A DNA stretch of 64,000 nucleotides, from contig NZ_BLLN01000003.1 in NCBI RefSeq assembly GCF_011170125.1, positions 124,001 through 188,000 of the forward strand, read 5' to 3'. This stretch comes from Streptomyces diastaticus subsp. diastaticus (GTDB lineage Bacteria; Actinomycetota; Actinomycetes; Streptomycetales; Streptomycetaceae). This document shows positions 56,668-64,000 of the stretch, piece after piece. The notes under the pieces were generated by a model. It was not told the DNA's origin, ran no database searches, and saw only the letters and a list, made by a program, of their open reading frames with translations. The number at the start of each line of letters is the position of its first letter. Positions within the stretch are counted from its first letter, which is position 1. The translations under genes were made by a program, and so were the position numbers.

Positions 56668-57684
56668 ATGCTCAGCGAACGAAGGCTGGAGGTCCTGCGC
56701 GCGATCGTCCAGGACTACGTGGGCACCGAGGAGCCGGTCGGCTCGAAGGCGCTGACCGAGCGCCACCAGCTCGGTGTCTCCCCGGCCACGGTCCGCAACG
56801 ACATGGCCGCGCTGGAGGACGAAGGGTACATCGCCCAGCCGCACACCAGCGCGGGGCGGATCCCGACCGACAAGGGGTACCGCCTCTTCGTCGACCGGCT
56901 CGCCGACGTGAAGCCGATGACGGCGCCCGAGCGGCGTGCCATTCATCACTTTCTCGACCAGGCCGTCGACCTCGACGACGTGGTGGCCCGCACGGTGCGG
57001 CTGCTCGCGCAGCTCACCCGGCAGGTCGCCGTCGTGCAGTACCCCTCGCTGACCCGGTCCACGGTCCGGCACGTGGAGCTGCTGGCGCTGGCCCCGGCCC
57101 GGCTGATGCTGGTGCTGATCACCGACACCGGGCGGGTCGAGCAGCGCATGATCGACTGCCCGGCGCCGTTCGGCGAGGCGTCCGTGGCCGACCTGCGGGC
57201 CCGGCTGAACAGCCAGATCGCGGGGCGCCGGTTCACCGACGTGCCGCAGCTGGTGCAGGACCTGCCGGAGTCCTTCGAGAGCGAGGACCGGCCCACCGTC
57301 TCGACGGTGCTGTCCACGCTCCTGGAGTCCCTGGTCGAAAGGACCGAGGAACGGCTGATGATCGGCGGCACCGCCAATCTCACCCGCTTCGGGCACGACT
57401 TCCCTCTCACCATCCGCCCCGTCCTGGAGGCGCTGGAGGAGCAGGTCGTCCTGCTCAAACTCCTCGGTGAGGCGAAGGATTCGGCCATGACCGTACGGAT
57501 CGGTCATGAGAACGCCCATGAGGGCCTCAGCTCCACGTCGGTCGTCTCGGTCGGTTACGGTTCGGGACGCGAGGCAGTCGCCAAACTCGGCGTGGTCGGA
57601 CCGACCCGCATGGATTACCCCGGAACGATGGGAGCGGTACGCGCAGTGGCACGTTACGTCGGACAGATCCTGGCGGAGTCGTAA
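56668..57684 (+). CDS. hrcA: Heat-shock repressor HrcA
   Basis: 338-residue repressor with an N-terminal winged helix ([53 protein letters not shown]) and a C-terminal GAF-like dimerisation domain ([49 protein letters not shown]). It binds the CIRCE element found at 56589-56615, so it is autoregulated. GGGAGG lies 6 bases before ATG 56668. dnaJ begins at the base after its stop. Confidence 0.97.
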   Translation: MLSERRLEVLRAIVQDYVGTEEPVGSKALTERHQLGVSPATVRNDMAALEDEGYIAQPHTSAGRIPTDKGYRLFVDRLADVKPMTAPERRAIHHFLDQAVDLDDVVARTVRLLAQLTRQVAVVQYPSLTRSTVRHVELLALAPARLMLVLITDTGRVEQRMIDCPAPFGEASVADLRARLNSQIAGRRFTDVPQLVQDLPESFESEDRPTVSTVLSTLLESLVERTEERLMIGGTANLTRFGHDFPLTIRPVLEALEEQVVLLKLLGEAKDSAMTVRIGHENAHEGLSSTSVVSVGYGSGREAVAKLGVVGPTRMDYPGTMGAVRAVARYVGQILAES

Positions 57685-58827
57685 GTGGCCACGGACTACT
57701 ACGCCGTACTCGGCGTGCGCCGCGACGCTTCCCAGGACGAGATCAAGAAGGCGTTCCGCAGACTCGCCCGCGAGCTGCACCCGGACGTCAATCCGGACCC
57801 GAAGACGCAGGAGCGCTTCAAGGAGATCAACGCCGCCTACGAGGTCCTCTCCGACCCGCAGAAGAAGCAGGTCTACGACCTCGGCGGCGACCCCCTGTCG
57901 CAGAACGGCGGCGGTGGCGGAGCGGGCGGCTTCGGCCAGGGCGGCTTCGGCAACTTCTCCGACATCATGGACGCCTTCTTCGGCACGGCGTCCCAGCGCG
58001 GCCCCCGCTCGCGCACCCGGCGCGGTCAGGACGCCATGATCCGGCTCGACATCGAGCTGGACGAGGCGGCCTTCGGCACCACCAAGGACATCCAGGTCGA
58101 CACGGCCGTCGTCTGCAACAGCTGCAACGGCGAGGGCGCCGCCCCCGGCACCTCCGCGCAGACCTGCGACATGTGCCGCGGCCGCGGCGAGGTCTCCCAG
58201 GTCACCCGGTCCTTCCTCGGCCAGGTCATGACCTCCCGCCCCTGCCCCCAGTGCCAGGGCTTCGGCACCGTGGTGCCCACGCCCTGCCCGGAGTGCGCCG
58301 GGGACGGCCGGGTCCGCTCGCGCCGCACCCTGACGGTGAAGATCCCGGCCGGTGTCGACAACGGCACCCGCATCCAGCTCTCCGGTGAGGGCGAGGTCGG
58401 CCCCGGCGGCGGCCCCGCCGGCGACCTGTACGTGGAGATCCACGAACTGCCGCACCCGGTCTTCCAGCGGCGTGGCGACGACCTGCACTGCACGGTCACC
58501 ATCCCGATGACGGCCGCGGCCCTCGGCACCAAGGTGCCGCTGGAGACGCTGGACGGCATGGAGGAGATCGACATCCGGCCCGGCACCCAGTCCGGCCAGT
58601 CGGTGCCCCTGCACGGCCGGGGCGTCACGCACCTGCGCGGCGGCGGCCGGGGTGACCTGATCGTGCACGTCGAGGTGACGACACCGGGCAAGCTCGACGC
58701 CGAGCAGGAGCGCCTGCTGCGCGAACTGGCCGCGCTGCGCGGCGAGGAGCGGCCCACCGGCCAGTTCCAGCCCGGTCAGCAGGGCCTGTTCTCCCGCCTG
58801 AAGGACGCCTTCAACGGCCGCTCCTGA
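57685..58827 (+). CDS. dnaJ: Chaperone DnaJ (second copy, DnaJ2 type)
   Basis: Type I J-protein of 380 residues: J domain with HPD at 32-34, Gly/Phe region (about 72-95), four zinc repeats (CNSCNGEG, CDMCRGRG, CPQCQGFG, CPECAGDG) and two substrate domains. GTG 57685 abuts the hrcA stop, so the pair is one CIRCE-controlled transcript. The genus usually carries another dnaJ next to dnaK and grpE; this is the hrcA-linked one. A 17-bp hairpin ends the operon. Confidence 0.97.
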   Translation: MATDYYAVLGVRRDASQDEIKKAFRRLARELHPDVNPDPKTQERFKEINAAYEVLSDPQKKQVYDLGGDPLSQNGGGGGAGGFGQGGFGNFSDIMDAFFGTASQRGPRSRTRRGQDAMIRLDIELDEAAFGTTKDIQVDTAVVCNSCNGEGAAPGTSAQTCDMCRGRGEVSQVTRSFLGQVMTSRPCPQCQGFGTVVPTPCPECAGDGRVRSRRTLTVKIPAGVDNGTRIQLSGEGEVGPGGGPAGDLYVEIHELPHPVFQRRGDDLHCTVTIPMTAAALGTKVPLETLDGMEEIDIRPGTQSGQSVPLHGRGVTHLRGGGRGDLIVHVEVTTPGKLDAEQERLLRELAALRGEERPTGQFQPGQQGLFSRLKDAFNGRS

Positions 58828-58842
58828 GCCGCTTCGGCCCGT

Positions 58843-58892
58843 ACGCACCGGGGCCCGGCACCGCCTGACGGCGGGGCCGGGCCCCGGTGCGT
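58843..58892 (+). terminator. Terminator of hrcA-dnaJ
   Basis: Perfect 17-base arms 58843-58859 and 58876-58892 with a 16-base loop; the longest looped stem in the window. Confidence 0.85.
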
Positions 58893-58981
58893 GTCCGGGT
58901 TCGGCGCCACCGGCCGGGAGCCAGGCGGAAGGGAGGAAGTCGAGATTCGGCGGGATGCGGGGGACATGGCACGATGCGGTC

Positions 58982-60067
58982 ATGTCCCGTGCGCTGACCG
59001 ACCTCTGCGATGTCCCGATCGTGCAGGCCCCGATGGCCGGCGGTGGCTCCTGCCCCGCCCTCGCGGCGGCCGTCAGCGACGCCGGGGGCCTCGGGTTCCT
59101 CGCCGCCGGCTACAAGACCGCCGACGGCATGTACCAGGAGATCACCCAGCTCCGCGCGCTCACCTCGCGTCCCTTCGGCGTCAACCTCTTCCTCCCGCAG
59201 CCCGAGACGGCCGACCCCGCCACCATCGAGGTCTACCGCCACCAACTCGCCGGTGAGGCCGCCTGGTACGAGACACCGCTCGGCGACACCGACTGCGGCC
59301 AGGACGACAACTGGGACGCCAAGCTCGCCATCCTCCTGGACGACCCCGTACCGCTGGTCTCCTTCACCTTCGGCTGTCCCGCCGCCGAGGTGATCGACTC
59401 CTTCCGCCGGGTCGGCACCCGCACCGCCGTCACCGTCACCACCCCCGAGGAGGCCCGCGCCGCCGAGAAGGCCGGCGCCGACGCGCTGTGCGTGCAGGGT
59501 GTCGAGGCCGGCGGCCACCAGGGCACCCACCGCGACGACCCCGAACGCGACGGCGCGGGCATCGGCCTGCTCACCCTCCTCACCCTGGTCCGCGAGGTGG
59601 TGCACCTGCCGATGATCGCGGCCGGCGGGATCATGCGCGGTGAGCAGGTGGCGGCCGCCGTCGCCGCCGGGGCGCAGGCGGCCCAGCTCGGCACCGCCTT
59701 CCTGGTCTGCCCCGAGTCCGGCGCCCCGCTCCTGCACAAGCAGGCCCTCACCAACCCCCTGTACACCCGCACCGAGCTGACCCGGGCCTTCTCCGGACGC
59801 CCGGCCCGCGGCCTGGTCAACCGCTTCCTGCGCGAACACGGCCCCTACGCCCCGGCGGCCTACCCGCAGATCCACCACGTCACCGCCCCGCTGCGCAAGG
59901 CGGCCGCCCGCACCGGCGACGCGCAGGGCATGGCGCTCTGGGCCGGGCAGGGCCACCGGCTCGCCCGCGAGATGCCGGCCGCCCAGCTGGTGGAGGTCCT
60001 CGCCGCCGAGACGGCCGCCGCCGTGCTCGCCCTCGGCGGCCCGTCGTCCCCTGGAGGAACCCGATGA
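58982..60067 (+). CDS. Nitronate monooxygenase family protein
   Basis: 361-residue FMN-dependent TIM barrel of the 2-nitropropane dioxygenase family. Landmarks are PIVQAPMAGGGSCPALAAAV at the start, QGVEAGGHQGTH with the conserved His, MIAAGGIMRGEQVAAAVAAG and AQLGTAFLVCPES. ATG 58982 has CACGAT (58970-58975) 6 bases upstream, probably leaderless. It overlaps rsmE by four bases (ATGA), so the two are coupled. The physiological nitronate substrate is unknown. Confidence 0.93.
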   Translation: MSRALTDLCDVPIVQAPMAGGGSCPALAAAVSDAGGLGFLAAGYKTADGMYQEITQLRALTSRPFGVNLFLPQPETADPATIEVYRHQLAGEAAWYETPLGDTDCGQDDNWDAKLAILLDDPVPLVSFTFGCPAAEVIDSFRRVGTRTAVTVTTPEEARAAEKAGADALCVQGVEAGGHQGTHRDDPERDGAGIGLLTLLTLVREVVHLPMIAAGGIMRGEQVAAAVAAGAQAAQLGTAFLVCPESGAPLLHKQALTNPLYTRTELTRAFSGRPARGLVNRFLREHGPYAPAAYPQIHHVTAPLRKAAARTGDAQGMALWAGQGHRLAREMPAAQLVEVLAAETAAAVLALGGPSSPGGTR

Positions 60068-60795
60068 CCGCACCCGTCTTCCTCGTCGACGAGGTCGCCC
60101 CCGGCACCGTCGTCCTCGACGGGCCCGAGGGCCGGCACGCCGTCTCCGTACGCCGGCTGAACCCGGGCGAGCCCGTCGTCCTCACCGACGGGGCGGGGAA
60201 CGGGGCCTTCGGCACCGTCACCTCGGTGGAGGGCAAGGACACCCTGTACGTCGCGGTGGACGAGGTACGCGAGGAGCCCGCTCCCCGGCCGCGGATCACC
60301 GTCGTGCAGGCGCTGCCCAAGGGCGACCGGGGCGAACTCGCCGTCGAGACGATGACCGAGACCGGCGTCGACGCGATCGTGCCGTGGGCGGCCTCGCGGT
60401 GCGTCACCCGGTGGAAGGGCGAGCGGGGGCTCAAGTCGCTCGGCAAGTGGCGGGCCACCGCGCGAGAGGCCGGCAAGCAGTCCCGGCGGTTGCGGTTCCC
60501 CGAGGTCGCGGAGGTGCACAGCACGCGGCAGGTGGCCGCTCTGCTCGCCGGGGCCGGCCTCGCCGCCGTCCTCCACGAGGAGGGGAGCGCGCCGCTGGCG
60601 CGGGCCGAGCTGCCCGCCGAGGGGCCGATCGTCCTCGTCGTCGGGCCCGAGGGCGGGGTCTCTCCGGAGGAACTGGCCGCCTTCGGGGAGGCGGGCGCCG
60701 GAGCCTACCGGCTGGGGCCCAGTGTGCTGCGGACCTCGACCGCGGGGACCGCGGGGGCGGCGCTGTTGCTGGGGCGGTCGGGGCGCTGGGGCTGA
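60064..60795 (+). CDS. rsmE: 16S rRNA (uracil-1498-N3)-methyltransferase
   Basis: SPOUT-class methyltransferase modifying U1498 of 16S rRNA. The 243-residue protein has an N-terminal PUA-like part (VLDGPEGRHAVSVRRLNPGE) and the knotted SAM domain (TETGVDAIVPWAASRCV, REAGKQSRRLRFP, VVGPEGGVSPEEL, YRLGPSVLRTSTA). GGAGG lies 6 bases before ATG 60064, within the end of the monooxygenase gene. Confidence 0.95.
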   Translation: MTAPVFLVDEVAPGTVVLDGPEGRHAVSVRRLNPGEPVVLTDGAGNGAFGTVTSVEGKDTLYVAVDEVREEPAPRPRITVVQALPKGDRGELAVETMTETGVDAIVPWAASRCVTRWKGERGLKSLGKWRATAREAGKQSRRLRFPEVAEVHSTRQVAALLAGAGLAAVLHEEGSAPLARAELPAEGPIVLVVGPEGGVSPEELAAFGEAGAGAYRLGPSVLRTSTAGTAGAALLLGRSGRWG

Positions 60796-60819
60796 GCCCC
60801 CGGACGGGTCTTCGGGGGC
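60796..60819 (+). terminator. Terminator after rsmE
   Basis: Perfect 7-base arms 60796-60802 and 60813-60819, 10-base loop, directly at the stop. Confidence 0.5.
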
Positions 60820-61009
60820 CCGGCCGGCTCGGGCCCCCCCGCGGGCGGCCGGGCGCCGGGGAGGGCCCCCGCGGGCCGCGTGGCCGGGGCCGAGGGAGGG
60901 GCAGGGCGGCTCTGGGAGAGGCGCGGCCGGTGTGGTGGGTGGGGCGGGGGCGGGGGATGAGATCCGGGCAAGTGATCCAAGGGCCTCCCCCAGGGGCGGC
61001 TCGGCTGCA

Positions 61010-61015
61010 TAGGCT
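61010..61015 (+). promoter_or_regulatory. -10 hexamer for a leaderless Tricorn transcript
   Basis: TAGGCT, 6 bases before GTG 61022, with no ribosome-binding site between. Confidence 0.6.
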
Positions 61016-61021
61016 GATCGG

Positions 61022-64000
61022 GTGACACAGCCTGCGTACCTCCGGTTTCCGCATGTCCACGGCGAGTCGGTCGCCTTCGTCGCAGAGGACGACGTCTGGG
61101 TGGCGCCGCTCGACGGCGGGCGCGCCTGGCGGGTGAGCGCCGACAACATGCCGGTCGACCACCCCCGCTTCTCGCCCGACGGCACCACGGTCGCCTGGAC
61201 CTCCACCCGCGACGGCGCCCCCGAGGTGCACGTCGCACCCACCGACGGCGGCCTCTCCCGGCGCCTGACCCACTGGGGCAGCAACCGCACCTCCGTGCGC
61301 GGCTGGACCCCCGAGGGCGACGTGCTCGCCCTCACCACCCACGGCCAGGCGTCCCTGCGACGCAGTTGGGCGCGGGCCGTGCCGCTCGACGGCGGCCCCG
61401 CCCCCGCCCTGCCCTTCGGCCCCGTCGGCGACGTCGCGTACGGGCCCGAAGGCCAGGTGCTGCTGCTGTCGGTGCCGATGGGCCGCGAGGCCGCCTGGTG
61501 GAAGCGGTACCGGGGCGGCACGGCGGGGAAGCTCTGGACCGGCACCGAGGGCGGCGAGTTCACCCGTCTCCACGCCGACCTCGACGGCAACATCGAGTAC
61601 CCGCTGTGGGTCGGCGACCGCATCGCCTTCCTCAGCGACCACGAGGGGGTCGGCGCGCTGTACTCCTCGCTGCCCGACGGCGGCGATCTGCGCCGCCACA
61701 CCCCGCTCACCGACCCGGACACCGGCCTGCCCGCCTTCTACGCCCGGCACGCCGCCACCGACGGCACCCGCGTCGTCTACAGCTCGGCCGGACGCCTCTG
61801 GCTGCTCGACGGTCTCCAGGCCGAGGACGGGCAGGGGGCGTCCGTTCCGGCACCGCGCCCGCTCGACGTCCGGCTGGGCGGTCAGCGCGCCGACCTCCAG
61901 CCGCGTCCCGTCGAGCCCGGCCGCGACCTCGGCGGCGCCTCGCCCGACCACACCGGCCGGGGCAGCGCCGTCACCGTGCGCGGCGCCGTGCACTGGGTCA
62001 CCCACCGCTCGGGCCCCGCCCGTCTGCTCGCCGGCGAACCCGGCGTCCGGCACCGTCTTCCGCGCACCTTCCGGGTCGACGGCGAGGAGTACGTCGCCTG
62101 GGTCACCGATGCCGAGGGCGACGACGCCCTGGAGTTCGCCCCCGCCACCGGCACCGCCCCCGGCTCGACCCCGCGCCGGGTCGCCGCCGGGCAGCTCGGC
62201 CGGGTCCTCCAGCTACGGATGGCGCCCGACGGCAGCCGGGCCGCCGTCGCCTCGCACGACGGGCGGGTGCTGCTCGTCGACCGGGAGACCGGCGAGGTCC
62301 GCGAGGTCGACCGCAGCGAGGACGGCGACGCCACCGGCCTCGTCTTCTCCCCCGACTCCGCCTGGCTCGCCTGGTCGCACCCCGGCCCGGAACCGCTGCG
62401 CCAGCTGAAACTGGCCAACACCACCGACCTCACCGTCTCCGAGGCGACCCCGCTGCGGTTCAACGACCACAGCCCCGCCTTCACCCTCGACGGCAAGCAC
62501 CTCGCCTTCCTCTCCGAGCGCTCCTTCGACCCGGTCTACGACGACCACGTCTTCGACCTGGCCTTCCTCGACAGCGGCCGGCCGCACCTGATCACCCTCG
62601 CCGCCACCACCCCCTCGCCGTTCGGCCCGCAGCGGCACGGGCGGGCCTTCGAGGCGCCGGACAAGGAGGAGACGCCCGACAGCGAGGGCGCCCCCGCCAC
62701 CCGGATCGACCTGGACGGCCTGGCCGACCGGATCGTGCCGTTCCCCGTCGACGCCGGCCGCTACTCGGGGCTGCGCGCGGCCAAGGACGGCGTGCTGTGG
62801 CTCAGCCACCCGCTGCGCGGCGTCCTCGGCGCGGCCCAGGCCGGTTCGGACACCCCGCGCCCGCGCTCGGTACTGGAGCGGTACGACTTCGTCCAGCGCC
62901 GTGTGGAGGAACTCGCCTCCCCGGCCGACGGGTTCACCGTCACCGGGGACGGCAAGCGGGTCCTGCTCCGGGTCGACGGGGAGCTGCGGCTGGTCCCCAG
63001 CGACCGCCGCGCCCCGCACGAGGACGACGGCGAGCACCGCGTCACCGTCGACCTGTCCCGCGTCCGGCAGACCGTCGACCCGGCCGCCGAGTGGCGCCAG
63101 ATGTTCGACGAGGCGGGCCGTCTGACCCGGGACCACTTCTGGCGCGCCGACCTCGGCGGCCTCGACTGGGACGGCGTACTCGACCGCTACCGCCCGGTGC
63201 TGGAGCGTGTCGCCACCCACAGCGACCTGGTGGACCTGCTCTGGGAGGTGCAGGGCGAACTCGGCACCTCGCACGCCTACGTCACCCCGCACGGCAACTG
63301 GGTCGGCTCCCGGCTGCGGCAGGGTCTGCTCGGCGCCGACCTGGTCCGCGACGAGGAGGGCGTCTGGCGGGTCGAGCGGGTGCTGCCCTCGGAGACCTCC
63401 GACCCGCGCGCCCACTCGCCGCTCGCCGCGCCCGGCGTCGCGATCCGGCCGGGTGACGCGATCCTCGCCGTCGACGGGCAGCCGGTCGACACCGTGACCG
63501 GCCCCGGCCCGCTGCTGGTCGGCACCGCGGACAAGCCCGTGGAACTGACCGTCTCCCCGTCCGGCGGCGGCGATCCGCGGCACACCGTGGTCGTCCCGGT
63601 CGCCGACGAGGAGCCGCTGCGCTACCACGACTGGGTCGCCGGCCGCCGCGCCCACGTCCACGCCCTCTCCGGCGGGCGCCTCGGCTACCTGCACGTCCCC
63701 GACATGCAGGCGCCGGGCTGGGCGCAGATCCACCGCGACCTGCGGGTCGAGGCGGCCCGGGAGGGACTGGTCGTCGACGTGCGGGAGAACCGGGGCGGCC
63801 ACACCTCGCAGCTCGTCGTGGAGAAGCTGGCCCGCAAGATCGTCGGCTGGGACGTGCCGCGCGGTATGCGGCCCTCCAGCTACCCGCTGGACGCGCCGCG
63901 CGGCCCCGTGGTCGCCGTGGCCGACCAGTTCTCCGGCTCGGACGGCGACATCGTCAACGCCGCCATCAAGGCGCGCGGCATCGGCCCGGTCGTCGGCGTC
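61022..64000 (+). CDS. Tricorn protease homologue (S41 family), 3'-truncated by the window edge
   Basis: Large cytosolic protease that trims peptides downstream of the proteasome. 993 codons are visible and the frame is open to the last base. It begins with beta-propeller repeats (GESVAFVAEDDVWVAPLDGG, HPRFSPDGTTVAWTSTRDGA, and others to about 670), then the C1 helical domain with catalytic-type His751 (GTSHAYVTPHG), a PDZ domain (about 790-860) and the start of C2 with nucleophile Ser973 (FSGSDGD). The remaining C2 residues, including the Glu of the tetrad, lie outside. GTG 61022 is chosen because the propeller begins there and TAGGCT is 6 bases upstream. Confidence 0.93.
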   Translation, partial: MTQPAYLRFPHVHGESVAFVAEDDVWVAPLDGGRAWRVSADNMPVDHPRFSPDGTTVAWTSTRDGAPEVHVAPTDGGLSRRLTHWGSNRTSVRGWTPEGDVLALTTHGQASLRRSWARAVPLDGGPAPALPFGPVGDVAYGPEGQVLLLSVPMGREAAWWKRYRGGTAGKLWTGTEGGEFTRLHADLDGNIEYPLWVGDRIAFLSDHEGVGALYSSLPDGGDLRRHTPLTDPDTGLPAFYARHAATDGTRVVYSSAGRLWLLDGLQAEDGQGASVPAPRPLDVRLGGQRADLQPRPVEPGRDLGGASPDHTGRGSAVTVRGAVHWVTHRSGPARLLAGEPGVRHRLPRTFRVDGEEYVAWVTDAEGDDALEFAPATGTAPGSTPRRVAAGQLGRVLQLRMAPDGSRAAVASHDGRVLLVDRETGEVREVDRSEDGDATGLVFSPDSAWLAWSHPGPEPLRQLKLANTTDLTVSEATPLRFNDHSPAFTLDGKHLAFLSERSFDPVYDDHVFDLAFLDSGRPHLITLAATTPSPFGPQRHGRAFEAPDKEETPDSEGAPATRIDLDGLADRIVPFPVDAGRYSGLRAAKDGVLWLSHPLRGVLGAAQAGSDTPRPRSVLERYDFVQRRVEELASPADGFTVTGDGKRVLLRVDGELRLVPSDRRAPHEDDGEHRVTVDLSRVRQTVDPAAEWRQMFDEAGRLTRDHFWRADLGGLDWDGVLDRYRPVLERVATHSDLVDLLWEVQGELGTSHAYVTPHGNWVGSRLRQGLLGADLVRDEEGVWRVERVLPSETSDPRAHSPLAAPGVAIRPGDAILAVDGQPVDTVTGPGPLLVGTADKPVELTVSPSGGGDPRHTVVVPVADEEPLRYHDWVAGRRAHVHALSGGRLGYLHVPDMQAPGWAQIHRDLRVEAAREGLVVDVRENRGGHTSQLVVEKLARKIVGWDVPRGMRPSSYPLDAPRGPVVAVADQFSGSDGDIVNAAIKARGIGPVVGV

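Noticed and set aside
56446..58983. N-terminal extension of the MBL-fold gene over hrcA and dnaJ
   Set aside because: Only the last 246 codons have family features; the rest is antisense to two well-identified genes.

Overview
The window is a core-chromosome stretch of a Streptomyces-type actinomycete. Codons end almost always in G or C, intrinsic terminators are long GC hairpins without strong U tracts, and GTG starts are common. The gene order (mre-cluster PBP2 and RodA, RNase E, rplU-rpmA-obg, proBA, nadD, LCP protein, leuS, comEA-comEC, holA, rpsT, lepA, hemW, hrcA-dnaJ, Tricorn protease) is the one I know from the S. coelicolor chromosome. No prophage, insertion sequence, CRISPR array or biosynthetic cluster is visible.

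Region by region. Bases 1-2.9 kb hold the end of the cell-wall elongation cluster (partial PBP2, RodA). From 3.1 to 12 kb are two radical-SAM-linked genes of unknown function, split by a TDT-family transporter gene, and a very long RNase E/G. From 12.2 to 14.4 kb are ribosomal proteins L21 and L27 and the GTPase Obg. A three-gene minus-strand cell-surface block (CDP-alcohol phosphatidyltransferase, acyltransferase, CDP-glycerol glycerophosphotransferase) occupies 14.5-19.4 kb. proB, a small conserved gene and proA follow, then two small membrane proteins of the spore-wall-associated SCO2584/SCO2583 families, an M48 protease, two mini membrane proteins, nadD, an LCP glycopolymer transferase resembling PdtA, rsfS and a histidine phosphatase (to 30.8 kb). 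Two identical tRNA-Ala(GGC) genes at 30.9 and 33.0 kb bracket a small cassette with a zinc-ribbon protein and a mannosyltransferase. leuS (33.4-36.3 kb) is preceded by a candidate Leu-rich leader peptide and attenuator. DegV, comEA/comEC, an arylamine N-acetyltransferase and a YceI-like protein follow. Around 43.6-46.5 kb are two gene-poor, repeat- and palindrome-containing intervals. The rest is housekeeping: holA, rpsT, lepA, an acyl-CoA ligase, hemW, a frameshifted Uma2 gene, DUF3097, an MBL-fold hydrolase, the CIRCE-controlled hrcA-dnaJ pair, a nitronate monooxygenase with rsmE, and the first 993 codons of a Tricorn protease.

Two themes connect the genes. Cell-envelope and spore-wall functions recur: PBP2, RodA, the glycerophosphotransferase block, the SCO2583/2584-like proteins and the LCP transferase. 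Translation and stress functions fill most of the rest: L21, L27, S20, Obg, LepA, RsfS, LeuS, RsmE, HrcA and DnaJ. Many genes carry a -10-like hexamer 6-8 bases before the start codon, which suggests leaderless transcripts.

The most interesting signals are the leuS leader, a conserved N-terminal motif shared by the two SCO2583/2584-like proteins, a comEC frame that runs 476 bases into the next gene, a probable CTG start, and long perfect loopless palindromes. SCO numbers and published roles mentioned below are from memory and were not looked up.
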